Shown here piece by piece: positions 1 through 6,933 of a stretch of 16,131 nucleotides of DNA. The DNA comes from Baffinella frigidus (lineage: Eukaryota > Cryptophyceae > Cryptomonadales > Baffinellaceae). The translations under genes were made by a program, and so were the position numbers. A model generated the notes under the pieces. It worked only from the letters and a program-made list of their open reading frames with translations. It was not told where the DNA came from and searched no databases. How positions within the stretch are numbered: position 1 is the stretch's first letter; each line of letters starts with the position of its first letter. The stretch is taken from positions 412,082-428,212 of the forward strand of contig MU646480.1 of the NCBI GenBank assembly GCA_026770585.1, in the 5' to 3' direction.

Positions 1-120
1 GGGGGGGCACCATTTTCCCCGATGTGAAATCTGGTGAAGAAGACTCTCTCTCTGAAGAAGACTCTCTCTCTGGGGGGTAGAGGGGGGCACCATTTCCCCC
101 ACTTTCTCTGGGGGGGGCGA
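1..120. repeat. Low-complexity G-run and CT repeats
   Basis: A short motif, GGGGGGCACCATTT followed by C-rich sequence, occurs twice (about 2-20 and 83-101). Between the copies is a twice-repeated GAAGAAGACTCTCTCTCT block. No coding signal is visible. Confidence 0.6.
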
Positions 121-182
121 ACCCGGTCGAGGTTGTCTCTATGATGCATCTTCCTTTTCTAACTCTACACCCTAATTATTAG

Positions 183-346
183 GGGTGGACCCTGAACCCT
201 AAACCCTAAACCCTAAACCTTACACCCTAAACCATCAACCCTAAATCCTAAACCCTGAACCTTGAACCCTAGACCTCAGACCCTAGACCCTAGACCCTAG
301 ACCCTAAACCCTAAAACCTAAACCTAAACCCTAAACCTAAACCTCC
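183..346 (+). repeat. Interstitial telomere-type tract (CCCTAAA)n
   Basis: Degenerate tandem CCCTAAA units, with variants such as CCCTGAA, CCCTAGA and CCTAAA, run C-rich on the plus strand. This is the plant/algal telomere heptamer, but the degeneracy and the unique flanks on both sides show it is internal and not a chromosome end. Tracts in this orientation elsewhere in the window are introns of plus-strand genes, but no exon was recognised beside this one. Confidence 0.85.
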
Positions 347-407
347 GCCCCTCGAGAGCACACGCTACCCTCAGTACAAAATTGGCGCGGTCTACTCAAG
401 CGTGGCT

Positions 408-556
408 CCACGCGACGATAGCCTGCACCTCAAATCGACAAAGAACTAACTCGGTGTGGGTCTATTATTTACTTATCCGCGGACGGATTCCGTCCGTTTT
501 GTACCAGGAATAATAGAAAGACGCATCGATCTGGGGTGCAGCCTATCGTCGCGTGG
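408..556. repeat. Foldback repeat with 31-bp arms
   Basis: The arms at 408-438 and 526-556 are reverse complements with three mismatches. Nested inside are a shorter pair (GTCTATTATT near 452 against AATAATAGAAAGAC near 509) and a central hairpin, CGGACG-GATTC-CGTCCG. No ORF is present. The structure fits a non-autonomous foldback element or its remnant. Confidence 0.75.
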
Positions 557-792
557 CTAGTGGGGGTTCGCTGTGACTCATAACCTGAACTAGGGGGGGG
601 CTCATCACCTAACATCGTTAACCATAACCTGTTTGATGCAGATGATCATCCCCGGGAGGTTCTACAAACCGCCTACCACCATGTCCGTCACTGGCTCGCT
701 CATCCCAGGTACCCACACGCCCTCCAAAGTCGACCAAATTGAGGGCGTGGCGTGAGCCATTTTCCGCCTAGGCGGTTCGGAATCGAACTCTT
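557..792. other. Unassigned sequence
   Basis: No recognisable gene. A 24-codon ORF at 681-755 opens in a good initiation context (CCACCATGTCC), but it is too short to support without an adjoining exon. Confidence 0.4.
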
Positions 793-953
793 CGCGTCCC
801 TAAATACAATATAGTGTTGGGAACTCCGACATCTGGTACAATTTTTAAAACTCGGGGCTTTTTGAATATCGAATTGGAGTTGTAAAGTCCCGAGTTTTAT
901 TATTTGTACCAGAAGTTCGGAGTCCCCAACAGTATATTGTATTTGGAGACGCG
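793..953. repeat. 161-bp long-hairpin inverted repeat
   Basis: The arms at about 793-858 and 887-953 are reverse complements at roughly 85-90% identity over 66-67 bp, with a 28-bp AT-rich loop. Each arm contains CTGGTACAA and AAAACTCGGG. A third partial copy of the GGTACAAATTTTAAAACTC-like segment lies at about 1525-1547. Transcription of either strand would give a long RNA hairpin. It could be a foldback transposon or a small-RNA precursor, and nothing in the sequence decides between these. Confidence 0.8.
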
Positions 954-1087
954 ACGAAAACCGAAAGGCCAAAAGCCTGCCTGAAAGCCAAAAAGCTAAA
1001 ATTGAGATTTGGTCCAGTTCCGAGGGCTGGTGGGAGGGTGCACTCCCCAGGTACGCCAGAGACCTTGAGCCACGCCCTGCCGTTCGC

Positions 1088-1293
1088 CAAAACAACGCCA
1101 AAAGTGTACATGTGACTTTTGGTGTCAGCTGTGTATCATCGGAACTCTTCGCGGGTGTTGCAGCCACCGTGTTCACTCAGCCAAAACATGCATCCCGACC
1201 CGTGTGGCTGTGACGCACACGCACACGTGGACCACGTGTGCGTCAAACACAGCTGAAACCAAAAGTCACATGTACACTTTTGGCGTTGTTTTG
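1088..1293. repeat. Near-perfect 47-bp inverted repeat with inner palindrome
   Basis: The arms at 1088-1134 and 1247-1293 match as reverse complements with one mismatch in 47. The interior carries a perfect 12-bp hairpin (1219-1230 with 1232-1243) built on ACGCACACGTGG. Near identity of the arms indicates recent formation or gene conversion. ORFs across this region are products of the repeat. Confidence 0.85.
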
Positions 1294-1327
1294 TGCTGAC
1301 ATCGGAAATCTTCGCGGATTTTCCAAA

Positions 1328-1361
1328 CGTGCATGCCAAAGAGGCCTCTGTGGCATGCACG
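1328..1361. repeat. 34-bp near-perfect palindrome
   Basis: CGTGCATGCCA at 1328-1338 pairs with TGGCATGCACG at 1351-1361, and the centre (AGAGGCCTCT) is itself palindromic, leaving one mismatched pair. It lies just outside the 1088-1293 inverted repeat. Confidence 0.8.
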
Positions 1362-2120
1362 TGTGCGCTGCACTGCTGCGGCGCCACTCTGGGAATCCCG
1401 GCCATTTTCTTCCCTTCCCGGTTTGTGTCCTGGTTAGTTACTTCGTTGGTTGGTCCACGCCAGGTCACAAGTTTCTTTTGCATACACACTCGTTCGCGCT
1501 AAGACTGTTTGGATGGCTTATCGTGGTACAAAATTTTAAAACTCCGCCAGCAAAGAGCTCCAATTGCCATCACTTTTGGCGTGTTTCCCGGGTAGAATCA
1601 ACTTCACTCCTAGATCGTGCAGTAAAATGAAAACTCGTTCAGATTACGAATTTTTCCCTGGCGCGGTAGTTAGTTCGTAAGTTATGCAGGGGGCTGACGC
1701 CGCTCCCTGGTGTCCATCCAAACTGGACTGGATGTCGATTTAAAATCACGTGTGCCTTACAGGATCCGCCCCGGTGCCCCCCCCCCCACCCCCCGGGCGC
1801 CCACCTGGCTCCGGCGCACCCGGGACAGGCGGAGGGGGGGTGAGCGAGGGGACGGGGCGTGGGGGAGGGAAGCGAGGACGGGATGAAGCGCCGGGGGCGG
1901 GGGGGGACGTGTTCCGGAACAGGCAGAAGCAGCGTTTCGCGAATATCACCGACTAGCTAGGGGGAGGGGAGACTGCACGAGTCTTGTCCTCGGTCGTGTC
2001 CTCGGGCTGGCCCGACAGGGTACGTGACTTGTGTAAAGTCACTGAGACTACTTCTGCATGGGGCGTGTCCCCGGAAGGTGCAGCATGCGACGGCCGGGGA
2101 TGTTCTCCAACTGCACTGGG
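1362..2120. other. No gene recognised; G/C-run island
   Basis: Contains a strongly strand-biased C-run then G-run island (about 1768-1905), where ORFs on both strands are proline/glycine low complexity. Also present is a small inverted repeat around 1713-1736 (CATCCA/TGGATG). No convincing exon, RNA gene or named element. Confidence 0.4.
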
Positions 2121-2244
2121 ATCCCTTAAGTGGCCAGTGGGATCCCTTAAGTGGCGAGTAGGCGCATACGCCCTACCGTAGGGCCCTAGGACCTGCCTAG
2201 GACCTTTCGGGGGTCAATTTTGCCCCCTGACCACTTAAGGGATA
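2121..2244. mobile_element. Foldback element, CCCTTAAGTGG-end family, copy 1
   Basis: The left end occurs twice in tandem (ATCCCTTAAGTGG at 2121-2133 and 2142-2154). The right end CCACTTAAGGGATA is at 2231-2244. The interior has CTACCGTAGGGCCCTAGG and CCTAGGACC palindromes and no ORF. It is closely similar to 9873-9975. The short TIR-bounded, non-coding structure is MITE-like. Confidence 0.75.
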
Positions 2245-2298
2245 GAAGTATGCCTCTACGCGAAAGAGGCAAAGACCACTGCGTCTCTGGCACACTGG

Positions 2299-2404
2299 TA
2301 TCCCTTCAGTGGAGAGCGGTTCGCGCTTGACCCCGCAGAGGACGTTAGGCAACCACATAGGGCCAACGTAGGAGCGCAAACGCCTACTCGCCACTTAAGG
2401 GGTA
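2299..2404. mobile_element. Foldback element, CCCTTAAGTGG-end family, diverged copy
   Basis: Left end TATCCCTTCAGTGG (2299-2312) and right end CCACTTAAGGGGTA (2391-2404) are imperfect inverted repeats, both bounded by TA. The interior is diverged from the other copies but keeps CGCCTACT beside the right end. It is separated from the preceding copy by only ~55 bp. Confidence 0.6.
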
Positions 2405-2408
2405 CAGA

Positions 2409-2524
2409 GGTACCTCGCTCATGGGAAACAGCCCCCCCGCCCAGGACCACCATAGGACCCTAGGCATGGTCCCACTGTAGGGTCCCAGGGGGGGGCGATT
2501 TCTTCTGAGCGAGGTTCCCCCGTA
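2409..2524. mobile_element. Foldback element, CCTCGCTCATAAG-end family
   Basis: Left end TACCTCGCTCATGGGAAAC (2411-2429) and right end GATTTCTTCTGAGCGAGG (about 2497-2514) are diverged inverted copies of the family terminus. The interior shows AGGACCACCATAGGACCC and CACTGTAGGGTCC palindromic modules. Confidence 0.65.
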
Positions 2525-2555
2525 TTGAAGCGCTGGACAGCCAGGGTGGTGTCGA

Positions 2556-2604
2556 CTCGCTCTCGCTGGCGCACCCATCTCTGTGCAGTGCCAGCGAGAG
2601 CGAG
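2556..2604. repeat. 15-bp perfect inverted repeat
   Basis: CTCGCTCTCGCTGGC (2556-2570) and GCCAGCGAGAGCGAG (2590-2604) are exact reverse complements. An interleaved second pair, CGCACCCATCT (2571) and AGATGGGCGC (2603), overlaps them. An 18-bp palindrome, CCCATCTCTAGAGATGGG, lies further on at 2729-2746. Confidence 0.7.
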
Positions 2605-2625
2605 ATGGGCGCTGGCGCTGGGCAA

Positions 2626-2678
2626 GGTCCTAGGACCCTACGTTCGGGCGTATGAACCTACTGGCCACTTAAGGGATA
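2626..2678. mobile_element. Solo end of a CCCTTAAGTGG-family foldback
   Basis: This 53-bp segment matches the subterminal and terminal part of copies 2121-2244 and 10466-10570 (CGTATGAACCTACTGG then CCACTTAAGGGATA). No partner left end lies within a typical element length upstream, so it appears truncated. Confidence 0.6.
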
Positions 2679-2794
2679 CCCGCTTTCGGCGCCCCTTCTC
2701 AGACACAGCCTCGGTGGGTGCATACGCACCCATCTCTAGAGATGGGAGACGCGATGCCGCGTGCGGGGGCGAAAGCGGGGATGCTCACACATCT

Positions 2795-2795
<1 letters not shown>

Positions 2796-2836
<41 letters not shown>
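2796..2836. repeat. (GA)n microsatellite
   Basis: About 20 uninterrupted GA dinucleotides. It creates long Arg-Glu or Ser-Leu ORF artefacts on both strands. Confidence 0.95.
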
Positions 2837-2839
<3 letters not shown>

Positions 2840-3477
2840 CAGACACAGCTTGCAACGTCCAACGCAGACTCAGGTGCCCTTCTCGCCCCCTCCGGACATT
2901 GTGGGGGCGCCAGGGGTGGTGCACACGCATGCAAGTAAGACTCGAGAGTTGGTAAAGCGGAGCCGGGCTTGCATATCCCACCCCAAACCTGGTGTGCACA
3001 CGAATTCGCCCTGCAACCACATGAAGTATGCAATTTGAAAGTGTCTGCGCCGAAGAATGGTTGAGTCAAAAAATCTTAACAAAATCCTCATGAATCGGGG
3101 CCGTGGAGAGATAAGAAACAGTCTGCGTCACTCCGCCCCGACCACACGAGAATGCTAGAGGGGCCGACTTAAAACCGTTTGTTTTTACAAGTGGGTGTTT
3201 GAGTGGCAACTTTTACTAAATTTCCTGAGGTTCGTCACGTACCTGAGCGAAATTATCCCAGTCACGAGGTTGGTTCCGTTATCCTGGCGCAAATATTTAC
3301 AACCCCACTTGTAACTGTGATCCTACAGCATGCTCGTGTGGAAGCCTGCCTCGCAACCCGGAGTCCCGTTTTGTAAGACCGTGTCCTAGACCACGCCAAG
3401 CCATAGCCCAGGGGGGGGGGCTAGCCGCCCTTTGGCCCCTTCCTCTCTTCTTCGAAAACTCGATTAGAACAGGTTGA
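2837..3477. other. No gene recognised
   Basis: Mostly unique-looking sequence with no supported exon. The one structure seen is an 11-bp inverted repeat, TTACAAGTGGG (3185-3195) with CCCACTTGTAA (3304-3314). A G-run stands at 3410-3420. Confidence 0.4.
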
Positions 3478-3556
3478 GGGTTTAGGGTTTAGGGTTTGGG
3501 GTTTAGGGTTTAGGGTTTAGGGTTTAAGGTTTAGGGTTTAGGGTTGAGGTTTAGGA
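3478..3556 (-). repeat. Interstitial telomere-type tract (TTTAGGG)n
   Basis: About eleven TTTAGGG-type units, few of them degenerate, G-rich on the plus strand. Orientation is opposite to 183-346. If the polarity seen in the two annotated genes held here, it would belong to a minus-strand intron, but no flanking exon was found. Confidence 0.85.
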
Positions 3557-3557
3557 G

Positions 3558-3600
3558 TACCTCGCTCATAAGAAAGGGGTACCTCGCTCATAAGAAACAG
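3558..3600. repeat. Tandem pair of CCTCGCTCATAAG foldback ends
   Basis: TACCTCGCTCATAAGAAA occurs twice head to tail (about 3559-3576 and 3580-3597), immediately after the telomere-type tract. Only one element end is represented, so these are solo termini. Confidence 0.7.
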
Positions 3601-3635
3601 TTCTGATAAAAAACAAGCGTTTTGGGGGGATTTGA

Positions 3636-3732
3636 TTTCTTAAATTTAAGAAACGGGTACCGACCGTTTTTGAGATTCGTCTTAAGTTTAAGAAACGGGG
3701 ACCGACTCTTTTTTGAGATTTTTCTTAAATCC
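3636..3732 (+). repeat. Two-unit ~42-bp tandem repeat
   Basis: The unit CTTAARTTTAAGAAACGGG, followed by ACCGAC and TTTTTTGAGATT, occurs twice (about 3639-3680 and 3681-3722), with the start of a third. It accounts for the first half of a 101-codon ORF at 3622-3927, which is therefore not called a gene. Confidence 0.7.
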
Positions 3733-3894
3733 ACAAAAAAACGGCCCAAGATCGCTTACCCCCCCGGAGAATGGAGCTGCCGAATTTTCGGGCCGAAAAA
3801 CATGCCAACATTTCCCGAGAAAAACGGGTTCCCGAGTGGTGTTTTTTTTGTACAGTACAGTAAAGCGACATCATTCGGACCGCCCCCCATGAGG

Positions 3895-3935
3895 TTCCTA
3901 GCTCAAGGAGGTGTTCAAAGCCCGTAGGAAGTGAG
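3895..3935 (-). repeat. Dispersed repeat, copy 1 (partner at 9799-9834)
   Basis: The reverse complement of this stretch matches 9799-9834, sharing GGGCTTTGAACACCTCCT and flanking CACTTC and GAG. The two copies lie ~6 kb apart in opposite orientation. No known element was recognised. Confidence 0.6.
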
Positions 3936-3957
3936 AGCGCTCCTCAATGTGTAGAAG

Positions 3958-4592
3958 GGGTCCTCGCTCATAAGGAGGAACACTGTGAGCCTCGGTCGGA
4001 CAGGTGATGAGCCTCACTCAGGACCCTACACTGTACCGTAGGACCTAGGGCCCTGCAGTGGTCCTGGGGGGTTCGGTCCAACGCTTGGACGTGATGGGAG
4101 GCTCCTTACGCGCGAGGTACCCCCGCAGATGAAAAATGGTGTAGATTTATTTTGGGGTGCAGGGGTACCTCGCTCATAAGAAACTGCCCCCCCCCTAGGA
4201 CCACGATACAGGGTTACCTCGCTCACAAGAAACCGCCCCCCCCCCTAGGACCACCCTAGGGCCCTAGGCATGGGCCTACTGTAGGGTCCTAGGGTGGGGC
4301 GGTTTCTTATGAGCGAGGTACCCCTGTAGGGCCCTGGGCATAGGCCTACTGTAGGGTCCTAGGGGGGTGCGCTCTCTTACGAGCGAGGTACCCCCGCAGA
4401 TGAAACATTTCGTGGTGTAGATTTAGTGGGGGATAGTAGAAATTCAGATGACGTGAAACGTTTTCAAAAAGAGTGAGCCCAGTCTCACGCATGGATGCAT
4501 CCTGGCCTAAACAAGTGCTCACTCCAGAGAGAGACGTTTATTACTGTAGGGTCCTAGGGGGAGGCAGTTTCTTATGAGCGAGGTACCCCTGC
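3958..4592. mobile_element. Cluster of CCTCGCTCATAAG-end foldback elements
   Basis: The terminus TACCTCGCTCATAAGAAAC or its reverse complement occurs at about 3961, 4085-4121, 4166-4184, 4215-4233, 4301-4320, 4371-4391 and 4570-4587. The best complete element is about 4211-4324, with TA-bounded ends and an interior of CCTAGGACCACCCTAGGG and CTACTGTAGGGTCC. A 3' neighbour block, CCCCGCAGATGAAA followed by GTGTAGATTTA, is repeated at about 4121-4150 and 4390-4425. The array looks like nested and tandem insertions, with no coding capacity. Confidence 0.7.
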
Positions 4593-5215
4593 ACTACCAA
4601 CACGGCCACCATGCATGCACCCCCACCGAGGCTGTGTCAGCGCAGGACCTAGATTCCCTAGAGATTGTCCCCCACCGATGTACACCTGTGAGGACCTAGG
4701 CCAGCTAGGCTAGGACGAGGCCGCCTCGGGATGGCATTGGAGCCATTGCTCTATATCGGGCAGATGTCTCTTGGAATACATTATCGGAACTCAGTACACC
4801 CTGCAGAGAGGCTTGAGTGCAGGACCCCGCCAGCCTCTTGGCATCGCCAGCGTGTGCATTTATCGTACGCGCACATCGCCAGAATGCATATCGGCCGATA
4901 CCCATCAACGTCCTGGTCACAACATTTCACCCTCCCTTGCGCACAGAGGCGTTGTGGGGTTTCGTTGCGGCAAGATTGCCGGCTAGAGAGCCCGGACCGT
5001 GCCGGGAGACGTCTTACGCCGAAAAGGCGCCAGATGGTGCCGCCGCTAGACTTGGAACAACCGAATTTACTTTTCGTCAGGCAAACCGCTGGATTCCCGG
5101 CAGCCGTTAAGCTGGAACGATCTCGAGAATCCTCTGCACTCCCTCCCTTCCCAACCTCCCCCTCCCAGAATAATAACACAGCACAACGTTAACCGCCCCA
5201 TCACCACTCACCCCC
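4593..5215. other. Intergenic, 3' side of the minus-strand membrane-protein gene
   Basis: No exon recognised. A short palindromic patch around 4690-4725 (GGACCTAGGCC, AGCTAGGCTAGG) resembles the foldback cores. ORFs occur on both strands but lack protein-like composition. The part near 5200 probably includes the 3' UTR of the gene ending at 5216. Confidence 0.4.
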
Positions 5216-5956
5216 TCACCAATCGAACTTCTCGCCCTCATCCGACTCCCACGCGTTCGTATCACAGTCAAGCGGGCGCCCGTCAGGCGCCGTGCCGCAC
5301 ATCAAGTTCCCGTTGACGTTGACGCCGGGCAACGACCGTGTGTAGTGCGGCCGCGTCCCGAGCTCCCGCGTCAACCCCCCGTAGGTCCATTCCATCTTCG
5401 TCGGGCTCGAAAACTCCGGCCCGGACTCCTCCCCTGCAGTCGCGTTCGCAGGTGCAGTCGCGTTCGTCGTGCTGACCGCCGGACGCCACCAAGCCGCCTT
5501 AGTCGCAGCCGCCTTGGTCGCAGACGTCTCGTTCGACGCGCCTGAGGTCTCGTTTGACGCGCTAGAGGTCTCGTTTGACCCACCCGCCAGCAGGGGCCCA
5601 GCTGGCGCCACGTTGTGGCCAGCCTGGTAGTCCCCGACTCTCGCACCGATCAACGAGGCAACGTCGAACCCCCCGACGGTATCGACGTTCACCCCCCCCC
5701 TCTCAAGCTTGTTCGGCTTCCACACGTGCAGGTTTTGGATCCTGCGCTGCTTCCCGAACAGCGAATTCACGATCGCCGCGCCCACCTCGTTGCTTTCCCT
5801 CTCAGCCGAGAGCCGCACAGCAGGGCGCCGCACCCACCCAGCCACCAGCGCACCGGCCAGCGCCACCAGCGCCACGGCGCCCGCACCACGCGCCAGCAGG
5901 CCCCATGATCTCCTGGATCGGTGGGGGAGCAGCGGCGCCGCCTCGCCGTTCGCCAT
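5216..5956 (-). CDS. Predicted single-pass membrane glycoprotein, unknown family
   Basis: A 246-codon ORF on the minus strand, not recognised as any family. Residues 11-18 are basic (PHRSRRSW) and about 19-41 form one hydrophobic Ala/Val/Leu/Gly segment followed by Arg-Arg, so a signal anchor with the C-terminus in the lumen or outside is likely. Residues 128-144 hold three NET sequons in tandem 7-residue units, and NAT sequons follow at 165 and 171. This Ala/Ser/Thr-rich stretch is probably a glycosylated stalk. The C-terminal part has two cysteines (220, 231) and an acidic tail. The gene is GC-rich and divergent from the WD40 gene. A GTGAGG donor-like site overlaps the stop codon, so a further exon cannot be excluded. 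Coding status rests on length, composition and ordered layout, not homology. Confidence 0.7.
   Translation of the reverse strand: MANGEAAPLLPHRSRRSWGLLARGAGAVALVALAGALVAGWVRRPAVRLSAERESNEVGAAIVNSLFGKQRRIQNLHVWKPNKLERGGVNVDTVGGFDVASLIGARVGDYQAGHNVAPAGPLLAGGSNETSSASNETSGASNETSATKAAATKAAWWRPAVSTTNATAPANATAGEESGPEFSSPTKMEWTYGGLTRELGTRPHYTRSLPGVNVNGNLMCGTAPDGRPLDCDTNAWESDEGEKFDW
5522..5582 (-). repeat. In-frame ~21-24-bp repeats coding SNETS sequons
   Basis: Three units containing TCAAACGAGACCTC or a close variant on the minus strand encode successive Asn-Glu-Thr-Ser glycosylation motifs. Periodicity is a multiple of three, so copy number can change without a frameshift. Confidence 0.75.
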
Positions 5957-6191
5957 CGCGCAGACTTAAGACGAAGAGGCAGGGGTATTTCTAAAATCCG
6001 GGCTTTTAAAAGTGCTCTTTTTTAACGACAGACAAAATCCGCAAAATTCCGTCAAAGCACCGTCCTAAAATCCGGTTTATTATTGCAGCCGATTTTGCCT
6101 GTCTCGAAAAAATCTCGTCTTGACCAGATCGGTCACAATCTCTCGCTCGCTCGCTCGCTCTCCTCAGAAGAACGGCGTGGGGGCCACAGCC
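5957..6191. promoter_or_regulatory. Divergent intergenic region, probable bidirectional promoter
   Basis: This is the 235 bp between two divergent start codons. The motif AAAATCCG occurs three times (about 5993, 6035, 6067) plus a near match AAAATTCCG at about 6044, against an AT-rich background not found elsewhere nearby. A (CTCG)n run at about 6141-6162 is followed by CTCTCCTCAG, which could be a 5'-UTR splice acceptor or a pyrimidine-rich leader. No TATA box is clear. The regulatory role is inferred from position and motif repetition. Confidence 0.45.
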
Positions 6192-6933
6192 ATGGCATCG
6201 GGCATGCTGGGTCGACGCTTGGAATATCCTCTTCTGGAGGTTCAGGCGGTTACATCAGACTGGCATGATCTTTCCTCACCCTGGGCGGAACTATCGCCCG
6301 ACGGCTCGCTCCTGCTTACGGTGGAATGCGACGGAGAGCGCTGGAAGCTGTGGGACTCCAACGCGTTGGAGGTGTTTGGGGAGCCGTTGCGAAAGAAGGG
6401 AAAAGGGGGCATGGGGGAGCCGTTGCGCTGGGGCAGGTGTGATACGCCAGAGCCGACAGCCACGTTTTCGCCGTGTGGCAAGAAGTTTGCGATAGCTTCT
6501 CGGTGTATGTACCTGGGGATTACCGGCTCCGGTGTCTACGTGTTTGACACAGCGAGCGGCGCGCAGCTCCTCACGATTGAAGGCTCTGGTAGCGCCTGCC
6601 TGTCGTTCTCTGCGGACGGGGCACGCCTGACGACCACAGGTGACCCGGCATGGTCGCAGACCCCGGGCTGGGAGGGCGAGTACGTCCCAGCTGTCTGCGT
6701 GTGGGAAAGCGGGGAGGAAGAATCTCAGACTACGTTTGAGTGTCAGCCTGTGTTCCAAGCAACGTTTTCTCCCACCGACCCGACAGTTCTCGCAAGCGGG
6801 GGGGGAGGCGGAGTCAAGATCTGGGACGCCACGACGAGCACGTCGCTGTTCACCTTCCTCGAGCCCGACCCACGCATGAAAGAAGGGCAACAGTTCTTCA
6901 TCATGCCGATCGCGTGGTCGCTTCCAAGGGTGT
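6192..6933 (+). CDS. WD40 gene exon 1
   Basis: Codes residues 1-247 plus one base. The end is set by the only GT-AG pairing that keeps frame: donor GTGAAC at 6934 with acceptor CAGGAG ending at 8252. This yields a Cys codon across the junction and gives the blade sequence IAWSLPRVCFF, close in length to a usual IAWSPDGRFF. The donors at 6930 and 6932 have no in-phase acceptor. Confidence 0.75.

Noticed and set aside
183-346. Chromosome end (telomere)
   Set aside because: Units are degenerate, unique sequence lies on both sides, and both orientations occur across the window.
681-755. 24-codon ORF with good start context
   Set aside because: Too short, with no visible second exon and no homology I can recognise.
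700-1630. Overlapping ORFs of 70-158 codons on both strands
   Set aside because: They arise from inverted repeats; the peptides mirror one another and lack protein-like composition.
1677-1762. GTAAGT to TTACAG intron-like pair
   Set aside because: Good splice signals but no coding sequence on either side.
2718-3038. ORFs with Arg-Glu runs
   Set aside because: Produced by the (GA)n microsatellite.
3622-3927. 101-codon ORF
   Set aside because: The first half is a tandem repeat and the rest has no family likeness or splice context.
4731-5192. ORFs of 97-153 codons on both strands
   Set aside because: Competing frames, atypical composition and no recognised motif; probably 3'-UTR or intergenic.
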